From the NCBI GenBank assembly GCA_047973435.1, contig JBKECA010000411.1:1-24759 (forward strand): 24,759 bases of DNA. The letters are read 5' to 3'. The notes below the pieces were generated by a model. The model saw only the letters and a program-made list of their open reading frames with translations, had not been told where the DNA came from and searched no databases. This document shows, piece after piece, positions 1 to 8,352 of this stretch. Source of the stretch: JBKECA01 sp047973435. Lineage in GTDB: Bacteria > Planctomycetota > Planctomycetia > Planctomycetales > Planctomycetaceae. The translations under genes were made by a program, and so were the position numbers. Position 1 is the stretch's first letter; each line of letters opens with the position of its first letter.

Positions 1-2
1 AA

Positions 3-617
3 GACCGCCAGCAATCGCAGATCCTCTTCACTACCCAGTTGCAGCCGTTGACCAGTCTTCGCGTGCAATCACCGGATCGCAACTTCAGCCGTCGCGTCAC
101 GGTGCAGCGAGAGAGGAACGCGGCAACCCATACCGGCTGGGAGGAGGTTGCCACTGGTGAAATCCGCCGATTCGACTTTCGTTCCCTGCAGCGGGAGCAG
201 CTGGTCCTGGAGTTCGGCGAGACACGTGCCGCGCGCTACCGTCTGGTTATCGACAACCGCGACAGTCCTCCGCTGTCGATCAAAGAGATCGGAGTCCGCG
301 GCCCGGTTGAGGAGGTTGTCTTTCTGGCGCAAACCGACGGTGTTTACAGTCTGGGATACGGCGGAAATCTGCGTGCCCCTCAGTACGACACCGCGGCCCT
401 GACCGCGGCGCTGCGTGAGACAAAGACAACCACGCCCGCGACGTTGGCGCAATCCGCTGCGCCATTGGCCTTGCCGCCGCCAAGTCCGATCAACAATCCG
501 TGGCTGCTGGCGACAGTCATTCTGCTGCTCATGGCGGCATTGGCCTGGGCGTTGTATCAGGCTGCCGGCAGGGTCGATCAGCTGGATCGGGCGAACGACG
601 GGACCCCGGCGCCGTAA
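3..617 (+). CDS. DUF3999-like membrane-anchored protein, C-terminal part (5' end outside window)
   Basis: The reading frame is open to the left edge with no stop, so this is the 3' part of a longer gene; the first full codon in the window starts at base 3. The visible ~204 residues hold a beta-rich, exported-looking region (SPDRNFSRRVTVQ, then LEFGETRAARYRLVIDNRD) and a segment reading SLGYGGNLRAPQYDTAAL. Next come a Pro/Ala-rich linker and one C-terminal membrane helix (PWLLATVILLLMAALAWALY) with a short charged tail. This order, with the aromatic-Gly-Asn / AP-x-YD motif before a terminal helix, resembles DUF3999 proteins, whose function is unknown. The topology suggests a bulk outside the cytoplasmic membrane held by a C-terminal anchor. 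It converges on the next gene with 19 bases between stops. The family call is by motif memory only. Confidence 0.6.
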   Translation, partial: DRQQSQILFTTQLQPLTSLRVQSPDRNFSRRVTVQRERNAATHTGWEEVATGEIRRFDFRSLQREQLVLEFGETRAARYRLVIDNRDSPPLSIKEIGVRGPVEEVVFLAQTDGVYSLGYGGNLRAPQYDTAALTAALRETKTTTPATLAQSAAPLALPPPSPINNPWLLATVILLLMAALAWALYQAAGRVDQLDRANDGTPAP

Positions 618-636
618 GCAACGACGGAGAGCCTGT

Positions 637-921
637 TCAGAGCAGCAGCTTGAGTCCTTCGAGTCGATGCAGGCGAGAGTAGACCTGCAGGACTTGTTCA
701 GCCGTGTCGACATCAAGCACGATCGTGACCGCCACATGCTGACCATTCTCAGTGTGGCGGCTGGTCGCTTCGAGTTCGCCAGCAAGTTCGAGCACTTCAC
801 GCACCGCGTGCACGGCGCGCTTCTCAAAGTCGTCCGAATTGTGACCGATGGCCTTGAAGGTGTATCGGCAAGGGAACTGATGGGTCGCTTCGAGTAGTTC
901 CGCGGGGGGGAGCTGAGACAT
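637..921 (-). CDS. DUF493 (YbeD-like) small protein
   Basis: A 94-residue protein starting MSQLPPAELLEATHQF. It contains FPCRYTFKAIGHNSDDFEK and a C-terminal half ending in VDTAEQVLQVYSRLHRLEGLKLLL. The 'FP..Y.FK.IG' opening and the 'V..VY..L...EG.K..L' ending match the DUF493/YbeD family, a small ACT-like alpha/beta fold of about 90 residues with no firmly established function, suspected to be regulatory. The frame is open upstream to 1017, but the 32 extra residues are Arg/Cys-rich and unlike the family, and the start at 921 gives the usual length. No Shine-Dalgarno is obvious. The gene lies 140 bases downstream of sppA on the same strand and may be read from the same transcript. Confidence 0.75.
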   Translation of the reverse strand: MSQLPPAELLEATHQFPCRYTFKAIGHNSDDFEKRAVHAVREVLELAGELEATSRHTENGQHVAVTIVLDVDTAEQVLQVYSRLHRLEGLKLLL

Positions 922-1061
922 GGCTGGTCGTTGGACGATGGTCAAGGGACAGACGAGAAACGATGGTCGGACGGCGATCGCGCATTCTCGCCGATTCAAC
1001 TCCGCAAGCTCGCTCACTCACAATGACTCACGGGACGAATAAAACGGGTCGATGACCGCGC

Positions 1062-2897
1062 CTACTTCATTCGCAGCTCGAGAACCGGTGCCGTCATCAG
1101 CACTTGCTCGGACTGCAGCAGGTCCAGTTGGTCGAGGGCCTGTTGCACAAGCCGAACCCGCTCGGGATCAAGCCCCTGCAACAACGGCGCGGCAGCGTCC
1201 CACAACGAGGAACCGTCCCCCCCCGGCGAACGGAGAGACAACCGCTGCTTGTCGTCGCCGTCGCCCTGTCCCGATAGATCGCTGAGCAACACCTCGATGA
1301 AGTTTTCCGGGCGCGGGATGACGCGGATTTCGTATTTTTCGATCTCCGCGTCCTTCGCAGCGGCGACAACGGCATCCTGCAGGGAACCAATTCGATCGAC
1401 AAGGCCGAACTCCAAAGCCTGCTGCCCGGTGAAGACTCGTCCCCCTGCCAACTCGTCAATGGGCTTCTTGAGTTTCTCGCCCCGGATGTCGGTAACGTGC
1501 TGCTTGAAGACCTCGTAGACCTCATCCATCCACTGCTGGAAGTGTGCGCGTTCGTCGGTGCTGAAGGCCTTCCCTGTTCCGAGCATGCCGGCACGCGCAC
1601 CGCGTTCGATGGGATTGAAAGTGACGCCGATCTTCGACCACATATCGGTCGTTGCCAGCTTGCCACCCAGAACGCCGATGGACCCGGTAATGGTCCCCTG
1701 ATCCGCGAAGACCTGCTTCGACGCCAGAGTGACATAGTAACCGCCACTGGCGGCCACATTACCCATGGAGACCACCAGGGGCTTCTTGGCGGCCACGCGC
1801 TGGCAGGCCCGCATGATGACTTCGCTGGCGACCGCCGAGCCGCCGGGCGAGTTGACCCGCAGAACGACGGCTTTCACCGTGTCGTCTTCGGCCGCCTTGT
1901 CGAGTGCTTTGCGAATGGGATCGCTATAGGCCCCTTCGGTGGCGCCAAAGGTACCGGGCTCGGGGCTGCCGGGATAGATCGAGCCCTCCACGTAGACGAT
2001 GGCGATCGAGTCCTTCGTCGACCTTGTCGTTTGCGGCCCGGCGAGGAGCTGCATGTAAAACTGCATGACGGCAAAGGGATTGTTGAAGTCGACGGTTGGC
2101 TGCGACTTCCGGCCGTACTTCTTGTCAAAGGTGACGTCGTCTCCAAATTCCTTTTTCAATTCGGCGACGAACTGATCGCGATGCTCGACGGCATCAATCA
2201 GCCCCTCCTTCTGAGCGGTTTCGGCCGAGTAAAGACCGGTGTCGATCCAGCTCTTGGCTTTGGCGGCATCGACCTGGCGACCGGCGGCAATGTGGCTGAT
2301 GAGGGCGTCGTAAAGACCGTCGTACAGCCAGCCGTACATTTCGGCCGCCTTGGGACTGGGCCCCGAGCGCATGAACATTTCCGCGGCGCTCTTGTATTCG
2401 CCACAGGTCACGAAGTCGGGCTGGACGCCAAGTTTGTCGAGCAGACCGCGGACATACATCTGTTCGCCATAGATCCCGGTGATGAACAGGTAACCCGTGG
2501 GGGTCATGCTGAGGCGATCGGCCTGAGCCAGCAGAGCATAGCCGCCGGTCATCGTCCAGTCGGAGTGCGAATAGACCTTCTTCCCTTTCGCCTGCAGGCG
2601 GTCGATTGTGTGACGCAGTTCCTCCAACTGAGCGTAACCAATGGAGGCTCCGTCATGGAACAGCACGACGGCGGGGACTTTCGCATCGTCGGCCGCTTTA
2701 TCGATGCGAGCGACCAGTTCGCGGAATGACTCGACATCACGCGGACCAAAGGGAAAGTCTTCCGAGGCCGGTTTTTCCGCCAGCTGCCCTTTGAGTGTAA
2801 AGACGGGAATCGTCTTGCCGGCGGCCTGCGCCGGTGACACGAGCACCAGACCGCTGACCACTCCCACCATGACCATCGACAGCATGATCCGCCGCAT
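1062..2897 (-). CDS. sppA: Signal peptide peptidase SppA, 67K-type (S49 serine protease)
   Basis: A 611-residue two-domain S49 protease, close to the ~618 residues of E. coli SppA. In this family the enzyme is membrane-associated and degrades cleaved signal peptides with a Ser/Lys dyad. The N-terminal domain carries the expected lysine in GEYKSAAEMF (about Lys169). The C-terminal domain carries NSPGGSAVASEV and the nucleophile in NVAASGGYY (about Ser384), followed by GTITGSIGVLGG. The first 25 residues form a signal peptide or membrane anchor (MRRIMLSMVMVGVVSGLV, then SPAQA before AGK). The start at 2897 is preferred because GGGAGA lies 7 bases upstream and the signal peptide then follows directly; the frame runs to 3074 but that extension is not export-like. 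The C-terminus carries a ~70-residue variable extension. Function is well supported by both catalytic motifs. Confidence 0.93.
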   Translation of the reverse strand: MRRIMLSMVMVGVVSGLVLVSPAQAAGKTIPVFTLKGQLAEKPASEDFPFGPRDVESFRELVARIDKAADDAKVPAVVLFHDGASIGYAQLEELRHTIDRLQAKGKKVYSHSDWTMTGGYALLAQADRLSMTPTGYLFITGIYGEQMYVRGLLDKLGVQPDFVTCGEYKSAAEMFMRSGPSPKAAEMYGWLYDGLYDALISHIAAGRQVDAAKAKSWIDTGLYSAETAQKEGLIDAVEHRDQFVAELKKEFGDDVTFDKKYGRKSQPTVDFNNPFAVMQFYMQLLAGPQTTRSTKDSIAIVYVEGSIYPGSPEPGTFGATEGAYSDPIRKALDKAAEDDTVKAVVLRVNSPGGSAVASEVIMRACQRVAAKKPLVVSMGNVAASGGYYVTLASKQVFADQGTITGSIGVLGGKLATTDMWSKIGVTFNPIERGARAGMLGTGKAFSTDERAHFQQWMDEVYEVFKQHVTDIRGEKLKKPIDELAGGRVFTGQQALEFGLVDRIGSLQDAVVAAAKDAEIEKYEIRVIPRPENFIEVLLSDLSGQGDGDDKQRLSLRSPGGDGSSLWDAAAPLLQGLDPERVRLVQQALDQLDLLQSEQVLMTAPVLELRMK

Positions 2898-2904
2898 GTG
2901 TTGT

Positions 2905-2910
2905 TCTCCC
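2905..2910 (-). promoter_or_regulatory. Shine-Dalgarno site of sppA
   Basis: Read on the minus strand this is GGGAGA, 7 bases before the ATG at 2897. It decides the start in favour of the signal-peptide methionine rather than the upstream end of the open frame. Confidence 0.6.
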
Positions 2911-3156
2911 TGTTCCGCTGAGGATGTTGTCGTCGCTGATTGGTCAGCGCGAGATATGTCGTCGTGTAGCGAACGCCTGGATTGTACGCAAATCACCCAC
3001 GCGGAAACGAATGAATTTGCTTCCGCGAGAGGAATTGACGTGGAGACCCGAATTGTGGCTGCCCGTGGCGGCACCTGAAATGATTTGGAAGAGACGACCT
3101 CACGCGGCCCCGATTGAGCTGCCCCGGGTTTGCTTCAGGTTCATCGCGCCCACCGT

Positions 3157-3180
3157 CGAACCCTTCCTTGGAGGGGTTCG
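3157..3180. repeat. Hairpin, 11-bp near-perfect stem
   Basis: CGAACCCTTCC pairs with GGAGGGGTTCG with one mismatch and a very short loop. It lies about 100 bases past the rhomboid stop codon, so it could end that transcript or stabilise its 3' end, but no T-run follows on either strand. Confidence 0.5.
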
Positions 3181-3279
3181 AGAATCGTCAGGGATGGGGC
3201 GTCCGTTGCTCCCCAATTCGCGCATTGAAAACCGCGGGGAGTGGAATTCCGCGCTTGGTGGTGCGCATCCGTTATGACC

Positions 3280-4896
3280 TTATGCGGTATCTGTTGCTGG
3301 TGCGACGCCGTCGGTCGGAAGACGCGGGCAGTCGATCTCCTCGGCTCCTTGGAGCTGCGGCATTGTCAGGGCAAAGACGACACCGCATAGGCCGCCTGTT
3401 GCCAGGCCCAACAGATGGGCCTGCTGGCTGACCTCGACGTGAGACAGGTCGAACATCGTCTGCAACAGCACAAAGCCGATCAGCAGAGACAGCTGATGGG
3501 CCACCTGAGGCGTCCGTCGCCGCCAGCGACCGACCAGCAGGTGACCCAGCAGACCACCCAGCAACCCCATGATGCCTCCCGACGCTCCGGCGAGAATTTG
3601 CGGTTCTGCGACCGATTGCTCCAGCAGCCAGGGGGTCACCGTCATGCTGACAAGAATGGCCGCGACGTAGCACAGCAGCGTTCGCCACCAGCCCCAGGCC
3701 CGCTCCAGGCGGACACCGAGAAACAGCAGGCCGAACAGGTTCATCAGGAAGTGGGCCCAACCAAAATGCAGAAACGCGGCGGAGAAGGGACGCCACCATT
3801 CGGCGAAGTACGGTTCGCGCGGGATCACGATGGCCCCCAGGCGAATCAGATTGGTCTCGTCCTCGGCCCCACCGAGCAGTTCGACGCCAAACATCAGCGT
3901 CAGCACGATGGCGATGCCCCACGTCACCCAGGGACGGCGATACGGTGTGGAGCTGAGCACCGCGAACTGCTGTTCGTGCAGGACGTCGCGACGCAGTCGC
4001 AGCAGCGTGGATCGGGCCTCCTCGCCAAGTTCGCCCGGAGCCAGCGGGGACAGAGGCTGCGACAGACGACGACTGGCGGCCAGAGTGATGAGACCGTTAC
4101 CAGAATGTTGAAGTCGCTCAAACGTGGCGGCGGCGCGAGGATCGCCATGAATCTGCTGGGCGGTGGCGATCCAGAAATCGATCATGTCACGCGGCCACGA
4201 TTGCAGTGGCCCCTGGAGAAACGCCTGCGTCGTCGTTTCCTCCCCCGACAGTGCGGCGACGCGCATTTCCGCCGCCGGGTGCGATTCGTCGTGAAGTTGC
4301 AAGGCGAACACCTCCAGCATCTCGCGTCGTCGACCAGTCTCTCCAAGCGCTTGCAGGTAGATATCGACCAGCGCGTTGTCGGCCAGCAGCGACGAGCGAT
4401 CCGGCTGGGAGTCAATCCACTGCAGGAAGCCGGACCAGTCGGCGGCCTGTCGCACCTGCATGGCGAGCGCGGTACGACCGAGTGATGAATTCCGACCTTG
4501 AAGATTCGAGAGCAATCGCTGGCCGCGCGCGGCGTCTCCCGCTTGCAGGGCCGCAAGGGCTTCTACGAACTGACGGGTCGCAGACCAGCCGTCAAATGGG
4601 TGCAGTGTCGCTGCGAGTCGAGCCACCATGCGGGCGAGTCGTGGGCGGCGTGATTGAATTAGCCGCAATGCCAGCCGCTGACCCATCGAAGGAAACAGGA
4701 TCAGCACAACCCATTCCAGCAGCAGCACGAGGCCGACGAAGTCCGGGAACAGCCACCAGCCGGCAACGGCCGTCCCCAGGATGACCAGCATCTTGCCGGC
4801 CCAGCCCCAGGGGACCGGTCGCTGAAGCACGACCCGCACGGCGAAAATCGCCGCCGACAGTCCGACCAGCCACAGCAGTGTGTTGTTCCAATCCAT
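3280..4896 (-). CDS. Rhomboid-family intramembrane serine protease with N-terminal helical extension
   Basis: A 538-residue membrane protein. The C-terminal ~220 residues are a rhomboid core: HFGWAHFLMNLFG (His377, His382, Asn386), the nucleophile in GASGGIMGL (Ser439) and the partner histidine in QQAHLLGLATGG (His494), spread over about six hydrophobic segments from ~325 to 512. Rhomboids cleave substrate membrane helices within the bilayer. The first ~300 residues are unusual: two or three N-terminal membrane segments (about 5-25 and 37-68), then a soluble, Ala/Leu/Gln-rich region (about 90-310) that looks like helical TPR-like repeats. This part may recruit substrate or partners on the cytoplasmic side (inference). 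A basic stretch RRR and a non-helical tail end the protein. No Shine-Dalgarno is visible. It is 84 bases downstream of the hydrolase gene on the same strand. Confidence 0.88.
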   Translation of the reverse strand: MDWNNTLLWLVGLSAAIFAVRVVLQRPVPWGWAGKMLVILGTAVAGWWLFPDFVGLVLLLEWVVLILFPSMGQRLALRLIQSRRPRLARMVARLAATLHPFDGWSATRQFVEALAALQAGDAARGQRLLSNLQGRNSSLGRTALAMQVRQAADWSGFLQWIDSQPDRSSLLADNALVDIYLQALGETGRRREMLEVFALQLHDESHPAAEMRVAALSGEETTTQAFLQGPLQSWPRDMIDFWIATAQQIHGDPRAAATFERLQHSGNGLITLAASRRLSQPLSPLAPGELGEEARSTLLRLRRDVLHEQQFAVLSSTPYRRPWVTWGIAIVLTLMFGVELLGGAEDETNLIRLGAIVIPREPYFAEWWRPFSAAFLHFGWAHFLMNLFGLLFLGVRLERAWGWWRTLLCYVAAILVSMTVTPWLLEQSVAEPQILAGASGGIMGLLGGLLGHLLVGRWRRRTPQVAHQLSLLIGFVLLQTMFDLSHVEVSQQAHLLGLATGGLCGVVFALTMPQLQGAEEIDCPRLPTDGVAPATDTA

Positions 4897-4980
4897 CGCC
4901 GACTCAGATTAGGGGTCGTGTCCGTTGAGCAGTGTAGTGGTCGGGGTCCGGTTCGTCGCGAGCTGACACGCGAAACGCGG

Positions 4981-6675
4981 TCACTCGGGAGACAACAGTG
5001 CGGCGACCGCCTCCGGCAGCCAGCCACTGTTCCAGTGATGCTCGCGCTGCGGGCCGGCGTGGTAGATGTGCGCCACCGACAGCTCGCGCAGCAGGGCTTC
5101 CATCTGGTCGTGCTCAGCGCGAAAGTTGCCGTAGCCCAGGTGGATCAACCGCGCAGGCCGAGAAGAAAACTCGCTGGCGTGCTCCCGCAGCTGGCGACTC
5201 AGCTGATAGTGACGGAAGTTTTCGACGGTTCCGAAGATGGGACCCGATCCATACGGGCCCGGCGCGGCGAGCATCAGCGGGGCATCCCACGCTGCAGCCC
5301 GTGCAAACGTATCGGGATGTCGCAACAGCAGGCTCCAGGCTCCCCAGCCAGACTTGCTGAAGCCGACCAGCCATCGGCCATCTCGATCGTGCCGGGCCTG
5401 CGGGTACTCCCAGCGAAGCAGCTCAAGCACGTCTTCGACCAGGTAGCGCTCCTGTCGAATCGCGGGATCGCTGGGGTGGTCGGCGTACCACGGGAGTTGG
5501 GCGAACGTCGGCATGACGCAGATCAACCCGTGCTCGTTGTGCAGGTTGGCCCGCTGCACTTCCTGCAGTCCGTTCCCCCAACGATCGCCGCGCTGGGCTT
5601 CCACTGGCAGAACAAACAGGACGCGGGCACGCCGTCCGGGCGGCAAATGGTCGGGGAGCAGCACCTGGACTTCGGTCTGACCGGACGCGGTCGCGCTCTC
5701 GCTCGCTGTTGCTGTTGTGGTCGCCAAAGTGGATGCAGCAGCAGACTGAAACGGCGAGCGAAGACGGTGGACGCGCAAGCCTTCTGCGCCCACTTCGACT
5801 GGTTCGACCCGACAGCGAGGGCCGTCCGGCATCGGCGGCTGGGCATGCCGGGCGATGAACTCGACAATGGGAGTCGAGTCGTCCAGACCGTGAGGATGGT
5901 GGCCGACGCCGGACTTGGCGATGAGCGTTATCGGCCCGCCGAGAGCACGATACCGCTCAGCAATGACGCCAGTGTTTTCCTCCCAGGGGACGACATCATC
6001 GGCATCGCCATAGACGTGCAGCAAGGGGACGCCGGCTTGCGCCAGGCCCTGCAACTGGTCGACGGGATTACCGTCGTATGCCAGGGCTGCCGCATCGTCG
6101 GCAAAGCCATACTGATCCAGCACGCGCTGCCAGTCGGCGGGGCTGCCCTTCCCCTGGCCGGTCCACTTGAGTTTGCCGCCGGGCCAGCTTTTGAAGTCGC
6201 AAACGGGGGCATCACCATAGAGGCAGGCGACACGGTCGGGATTGGCAATGGCCCAGTTGTAGCAATACAGACCGCCGCGGCTGAGGCCGACGAGTGCCAC
6301 CTTCTTGGCCAGGCCATACTTGCCAGTCAACTCGACGTAGCAGGCGTTCCAATGTTCAACAGCGCCCGGCGAACCGAGCCTGTTCGGCACGCTCATGTAG
6401 ACGACATGGAAACCGCGTTCGAGCAAGGCAACATCCGGCGCGGGCTTGTGGCCAAAGAATTCGCCATGCCAGACCCACGGACGCCCGGGCGCCGCCTGCC
6501 GCGGCGAAACCACCAGCACCGGTTTGCCGTTGACTTCAAAATCGTGGCGAACAAACCCGTTCCACTTGGAAAGTTCTCCGGGAAACTCCGGGCGGTCGCC
6601 GCGCGCGGCGTCGGCCCCCAACAGCACCGTCAGTAGACATATCAGGGTGGGCATGCAGCGAAAAGACATCGGCAT
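4981..6675 (-). CDS. Exported protein with two alpha/beta-hydrolase domains
   Basis: Starting at MPMSFRCMPTLICLLTVLLG the protein is ~564 residues and opens with a signal peptide ending near GADAARG. Domain 1 (about 30-280) has a nucleophile elbow GLSRGG (about Ser132), an acid loop YGDADDVVPWEEN and histidines in GVGHHPHGLDD (about 259-260). A Ser/Thr/Ala-rich linker (about 310-332) leads to domain 2 (about 335-564), with an elbow GFSKSGWGAW (about Ser440) and a possible histidine in REHHW near the end. Both halves look like esterase/peptidase-type alpha/beta hydrolases with intact nucleophiles; the substrate cannot be read from the sequence, though polymer or carbohydrate-ester hydrolysis outside the cytoplasm is plausible. 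The frame is open to 6759, but that prefix is Arg-rich and would bury the signal peptide. Starts at 6675 or 6669 are equally possible; neither has a clear Shine-Dalgarno. Confidence 0.82.
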   Translation of the reverse strand: MPMSFRCMPTLICLLTVLLGADAARGDRPEFPGELSKWNGFVRHDFEVNGKPVLVVSPRQAAPGRPWVWHGEFFGHKPAPDVALLERGFHVVYMSVPNRLGSPGAVEHWNACYVELTGKYGLAKKVALVGLSRGGLYCYNWAIANPDRVACLYGDAPVCDFKSWPGGKLKWTGQGKGSPADWQRVLDQYGFADDAAALAYDGNPVDQLQGLAQAGVPLLHVYGDADDVVPWEENTGVIAERYRALGGPITLIAKSGVGHHPHGLDDSTPIVEFIARHAQPPMPDGPRCRVEPVEVGAEGLRVHRLRSPFQSAAASTLATTTATASESATASGQTEVQVLLPDHLPPGRRARVLFVLPVEAQRGDRWGNGLQEVQRANLHNEHGLICVMPTFAQLPWYADHPSDPAIRQERYLVEDVLELLRWEYPQARHDRDGRWLVGFSKSGWGAWSLLLRHPDTFARAAAWDAPLMLAAPGPYGSGPIFGTVENFRHYQLSRQLREHASEFSSRPARLIHLGYGNFRAEHDQMEALLRELSVAHIYHAGPQREHHWNSGWLPEAVAALLSPE

Positions 6676-7041
6676 TGAATGCGTGTATTGATCGTGCGGC
6701 AAACGCGGGGGAGCGAACCTGTCGCCTCCCCGGCGACGGATCATAGCGTCTAACGCCACTGGGAGGATGGCCGCGGTCGACGCGTCCGAGGTGAGCAGGA
6801 CTGACAGCCAGTGACACCTGACCGAGACCGCACGCGGTCAATGGTGATCTGCCTGGCCTTGCGGGGTTGGCTTGACCTCGCCGGTTGTAAACGTCCGAGT
6901 CATCTCCGTTGGTATCGCGAGCCGGATCGCTCTCCCAATTCCGACTGACAGATGACGGCCGCGCGAGCCGACGGGGCCGTCAGCATGGCGATCAACCTCG
7001 TCATGTCGCAACGCAGACTCTCCAGTGTCTCGGATCGCCTC
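6676..7041. other. Intergenic stretch between CNNM gene and hydrolase gene
   Basis: About 365 bases with no supportable gene. The main content is the dispersed repeat copy at 6827-6930. The hydrolase promoter should be near its right-hand end but I cannot point to a convincing one. Confidence 0.5.
6827..6930 (+). repeat. Dispersed ~95-bp repeat, copy A (with ~20 extra bases)
   Basis: It begins ACCGCACGCGGTCAATG and ends around CGCGAGCCGGATCGC. By eye it aligns with copies at 14317-14412 and 16275-16371, matching in the head (ACCGCACGCGGTCAAT), the GCGGGG centre and the AACGTCCGA-TCATCTC block. It has about 22 additional bases before the AACGTC block. The first 12 bases form a small palindrome (ACCGC-AC-GCGGT). 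Confidence 0.6.
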
Positions 7042-8352
7042 TCAGTCGTCCGAGCGGCGACGGGGGACCGTAGCTGGTGCGGGACCGGCAGCCGCCAGCT
7101 GAACCACAGCTCGCAGCTGTCCGCGGCCGGGAGCGTCAATAACGCGGAAGCGGTAGCCGCGCCATTCACATTCGTCTCCCTCGCGGGGGAAACGCTCCAA
7201 CTCTCCCTGCAGCAGGCCGCCAACGGTCACCGAGTCGTCCTCGTCCGGGTCGAACTCCAGGCCGAGTTTTCCCGCCAGGTGTCGCAGTGTGGTCAGCCCT
7301 TCGATATGCCAGACACCTTCTCCGACATGCAGCACCGGTTCGCGCTTCAGCAGCCGCCGTGCGCGGGAAGGCTCTCTGGCAAACACGGAATCGAGAATGT
7401 CTTCCTCCGTCAGCACACCCACAGTCTCGCCGTATTCGCTGACGACCACAGCTACGCTGCTGAGTTGCTCCTGCATGGCCTGCAGGACTTCCGACGCCAG
7501 CGCACACCACGGAACATAAATGACCGGAGTGGCGAGTTGCTCCAGGTTCTGATCGGGCAGGACGGACAGAGTATTGAGCGCCACCGCGGCGCGAATCGAC
7601 TCCGCCTCCTGATCCTGGATAAAGATGTACTCCGTCTGCTTCAACTTCCCAACGATTGACCGCAGCGGCACGGGCGGCTTCCAGACCACATACCGGCCAC
7701 GAGGACGCATCATTTCCTCCGCGGTGGTCTCCGACAAATCCAGAATGCGATGCAGCACGGTCTGTTCGTAGGGGATGATGCTCTGCCCCTGCGGCAGCGC
7801 TTCGAGAGCGCGTTCGAGATCGTCCGCATCGAGAAACGGCTCCCGTTGCAGACGGGGGTACAGGCCGCGCCTCAGCCCGCGCGTGATACCAGCCATCGCA
7901 GGCATCAGCGGGTCCAGCACGCGGACCATCCATGTCAATGGCCAGGCGGCCAGTTCCGCCAGCTTGCGGGGGAAGAGCACTGAAATGCTCTTTGGACTGA
8001 CTTCTCCAACAATGATGATGGCCGCGAGACTGCCGAGGCTGAAGACACCGGCCGCCGTGCTATGTCCCCCGTTAATCAGCCGTCGCGAAATCACTACGCT
8101 GACGGCAAAGAAGGTAAGGTTGATCAGCAGGTTCCAGAAGAGGATGGCCGTCAGTAAGCGGTCGGGATCCTGCATCAGCCGCGCCGCCAATCGCTGCCGC
8201 GCGCGACCGACCTGCATGGCGCGGAGTTCATCGCGCGACAGATAGAACAACGCCGTTTCGCTGCCGGAGCAGAACCCGGACGCCGCGGCCAGGGCGCTCA
8301 TCATCAGCACGCCCGGTAACCAGATCGCGGAGGACTCCCAAAACTCGTTCAT
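7042..8352 (-). CDS. CNNM/CorC (HlyC) family protein: DUF21 + CBS pair + transporter-associated domain
   Basis: A 436-residue protein with the standard three-part layout. The DUF21/CNNM membrane domain (about 8-165) has SGFCSGSETALFYLS (25-39) and IVGEVSPKSIS (114-124), the motifs equivalent to the cation-binding helices of CNNM/CorC transporters. A CBS pair (about 205-325) ends SEYGETVGVLTEEDILD, and a CorC_HlyC domain (about 340-420) contains VGGLLQGELERFPREGD. The family is linked to Mg2+/Co2+ efflux or homeostasis at the cytoplasmic membrane; the exact ion here is not determinable. Its ATG overlaps the stop of the upstream ABC permease by 4 bases (ATGA), so translation is probably coupled. 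The last ~18 residues are a Pro/Arg-rich tail. Confidence 0.88.
   Translation of the reverse strand: MNEFWESSAIWLPGVLMMSALAAASGFCSGSETALFYLSRDELRAMQVGRARQRLAARLMQDPDRLLTAILFWNLLINLTFFAVSVVISRRLINGGHSTAAGVFSLGSLAAIIIVGEVSPKSISVLFPRKLAELAAWPLTWMVRVLDPLMPAMAGITRGLRRGLYPRLQREPFLDADDLERALEALPQGQSIIPYEQTVLHRILDLSETTAEEMMRPRGRYVVWKPPVPLRSIVGKLKQTEYIFIQDQEAESIRAAVALNTLSVLPDQNLEQLATPVIYVPWCALASEVLQAMQEQLSSVAVVVSEYGETVGVLTEEDILDSVFAREPSRARRLLKREPVLHVGEGVWHIEGLTTLRHLAGKLGLEFDPDEDDSVTVGGLLQGELERFPREGDECEWRGYRFRVIDAPGRGQLRAVVQLAAAGPAPATVPRRRSDD

Larger units (their letters stand above)
2898..3279. other. Intergenic stretch between rhomboid gene and sppA
   Basis: About 380 bases with no supportable gene; it should contain the sppA leader and promoter and the 3' end of the rhomboid transcript. 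The only clear structure is the hairpin at 3157-3180. I see no convincing -10/-35 pair. Confidence 0.5.

Noticed and set aside
1497..2729. 410-codon open frame on the plus strand
   Set aside because: It lies opposite sppA, which has both catalytic motifs; the antisense product is His/Gly/Arg-rich without domain features.
3157..3180. Intrinsic terminator for the rhomboid gene
   Set aside because: The stem is good but there is no T-run on the appropriate side and the loop is too tight; listed only as a hairpin.
3415..4485. 356-codon open frame on the plus strand opposite the rhomboid gene
   Set aside because: Gln/Arg/His-rich composition typical of antisense translation; the rhomboid motifs lie on the other strand.
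4918..6636. 572-codon open frame on the plus strand
   Set aside because: It is antisense to the double hydrolase, whose two nucleophile elbows and signal peptide are clear; the plus-strand product has no recognisable motif and is a GC-rich shadow.
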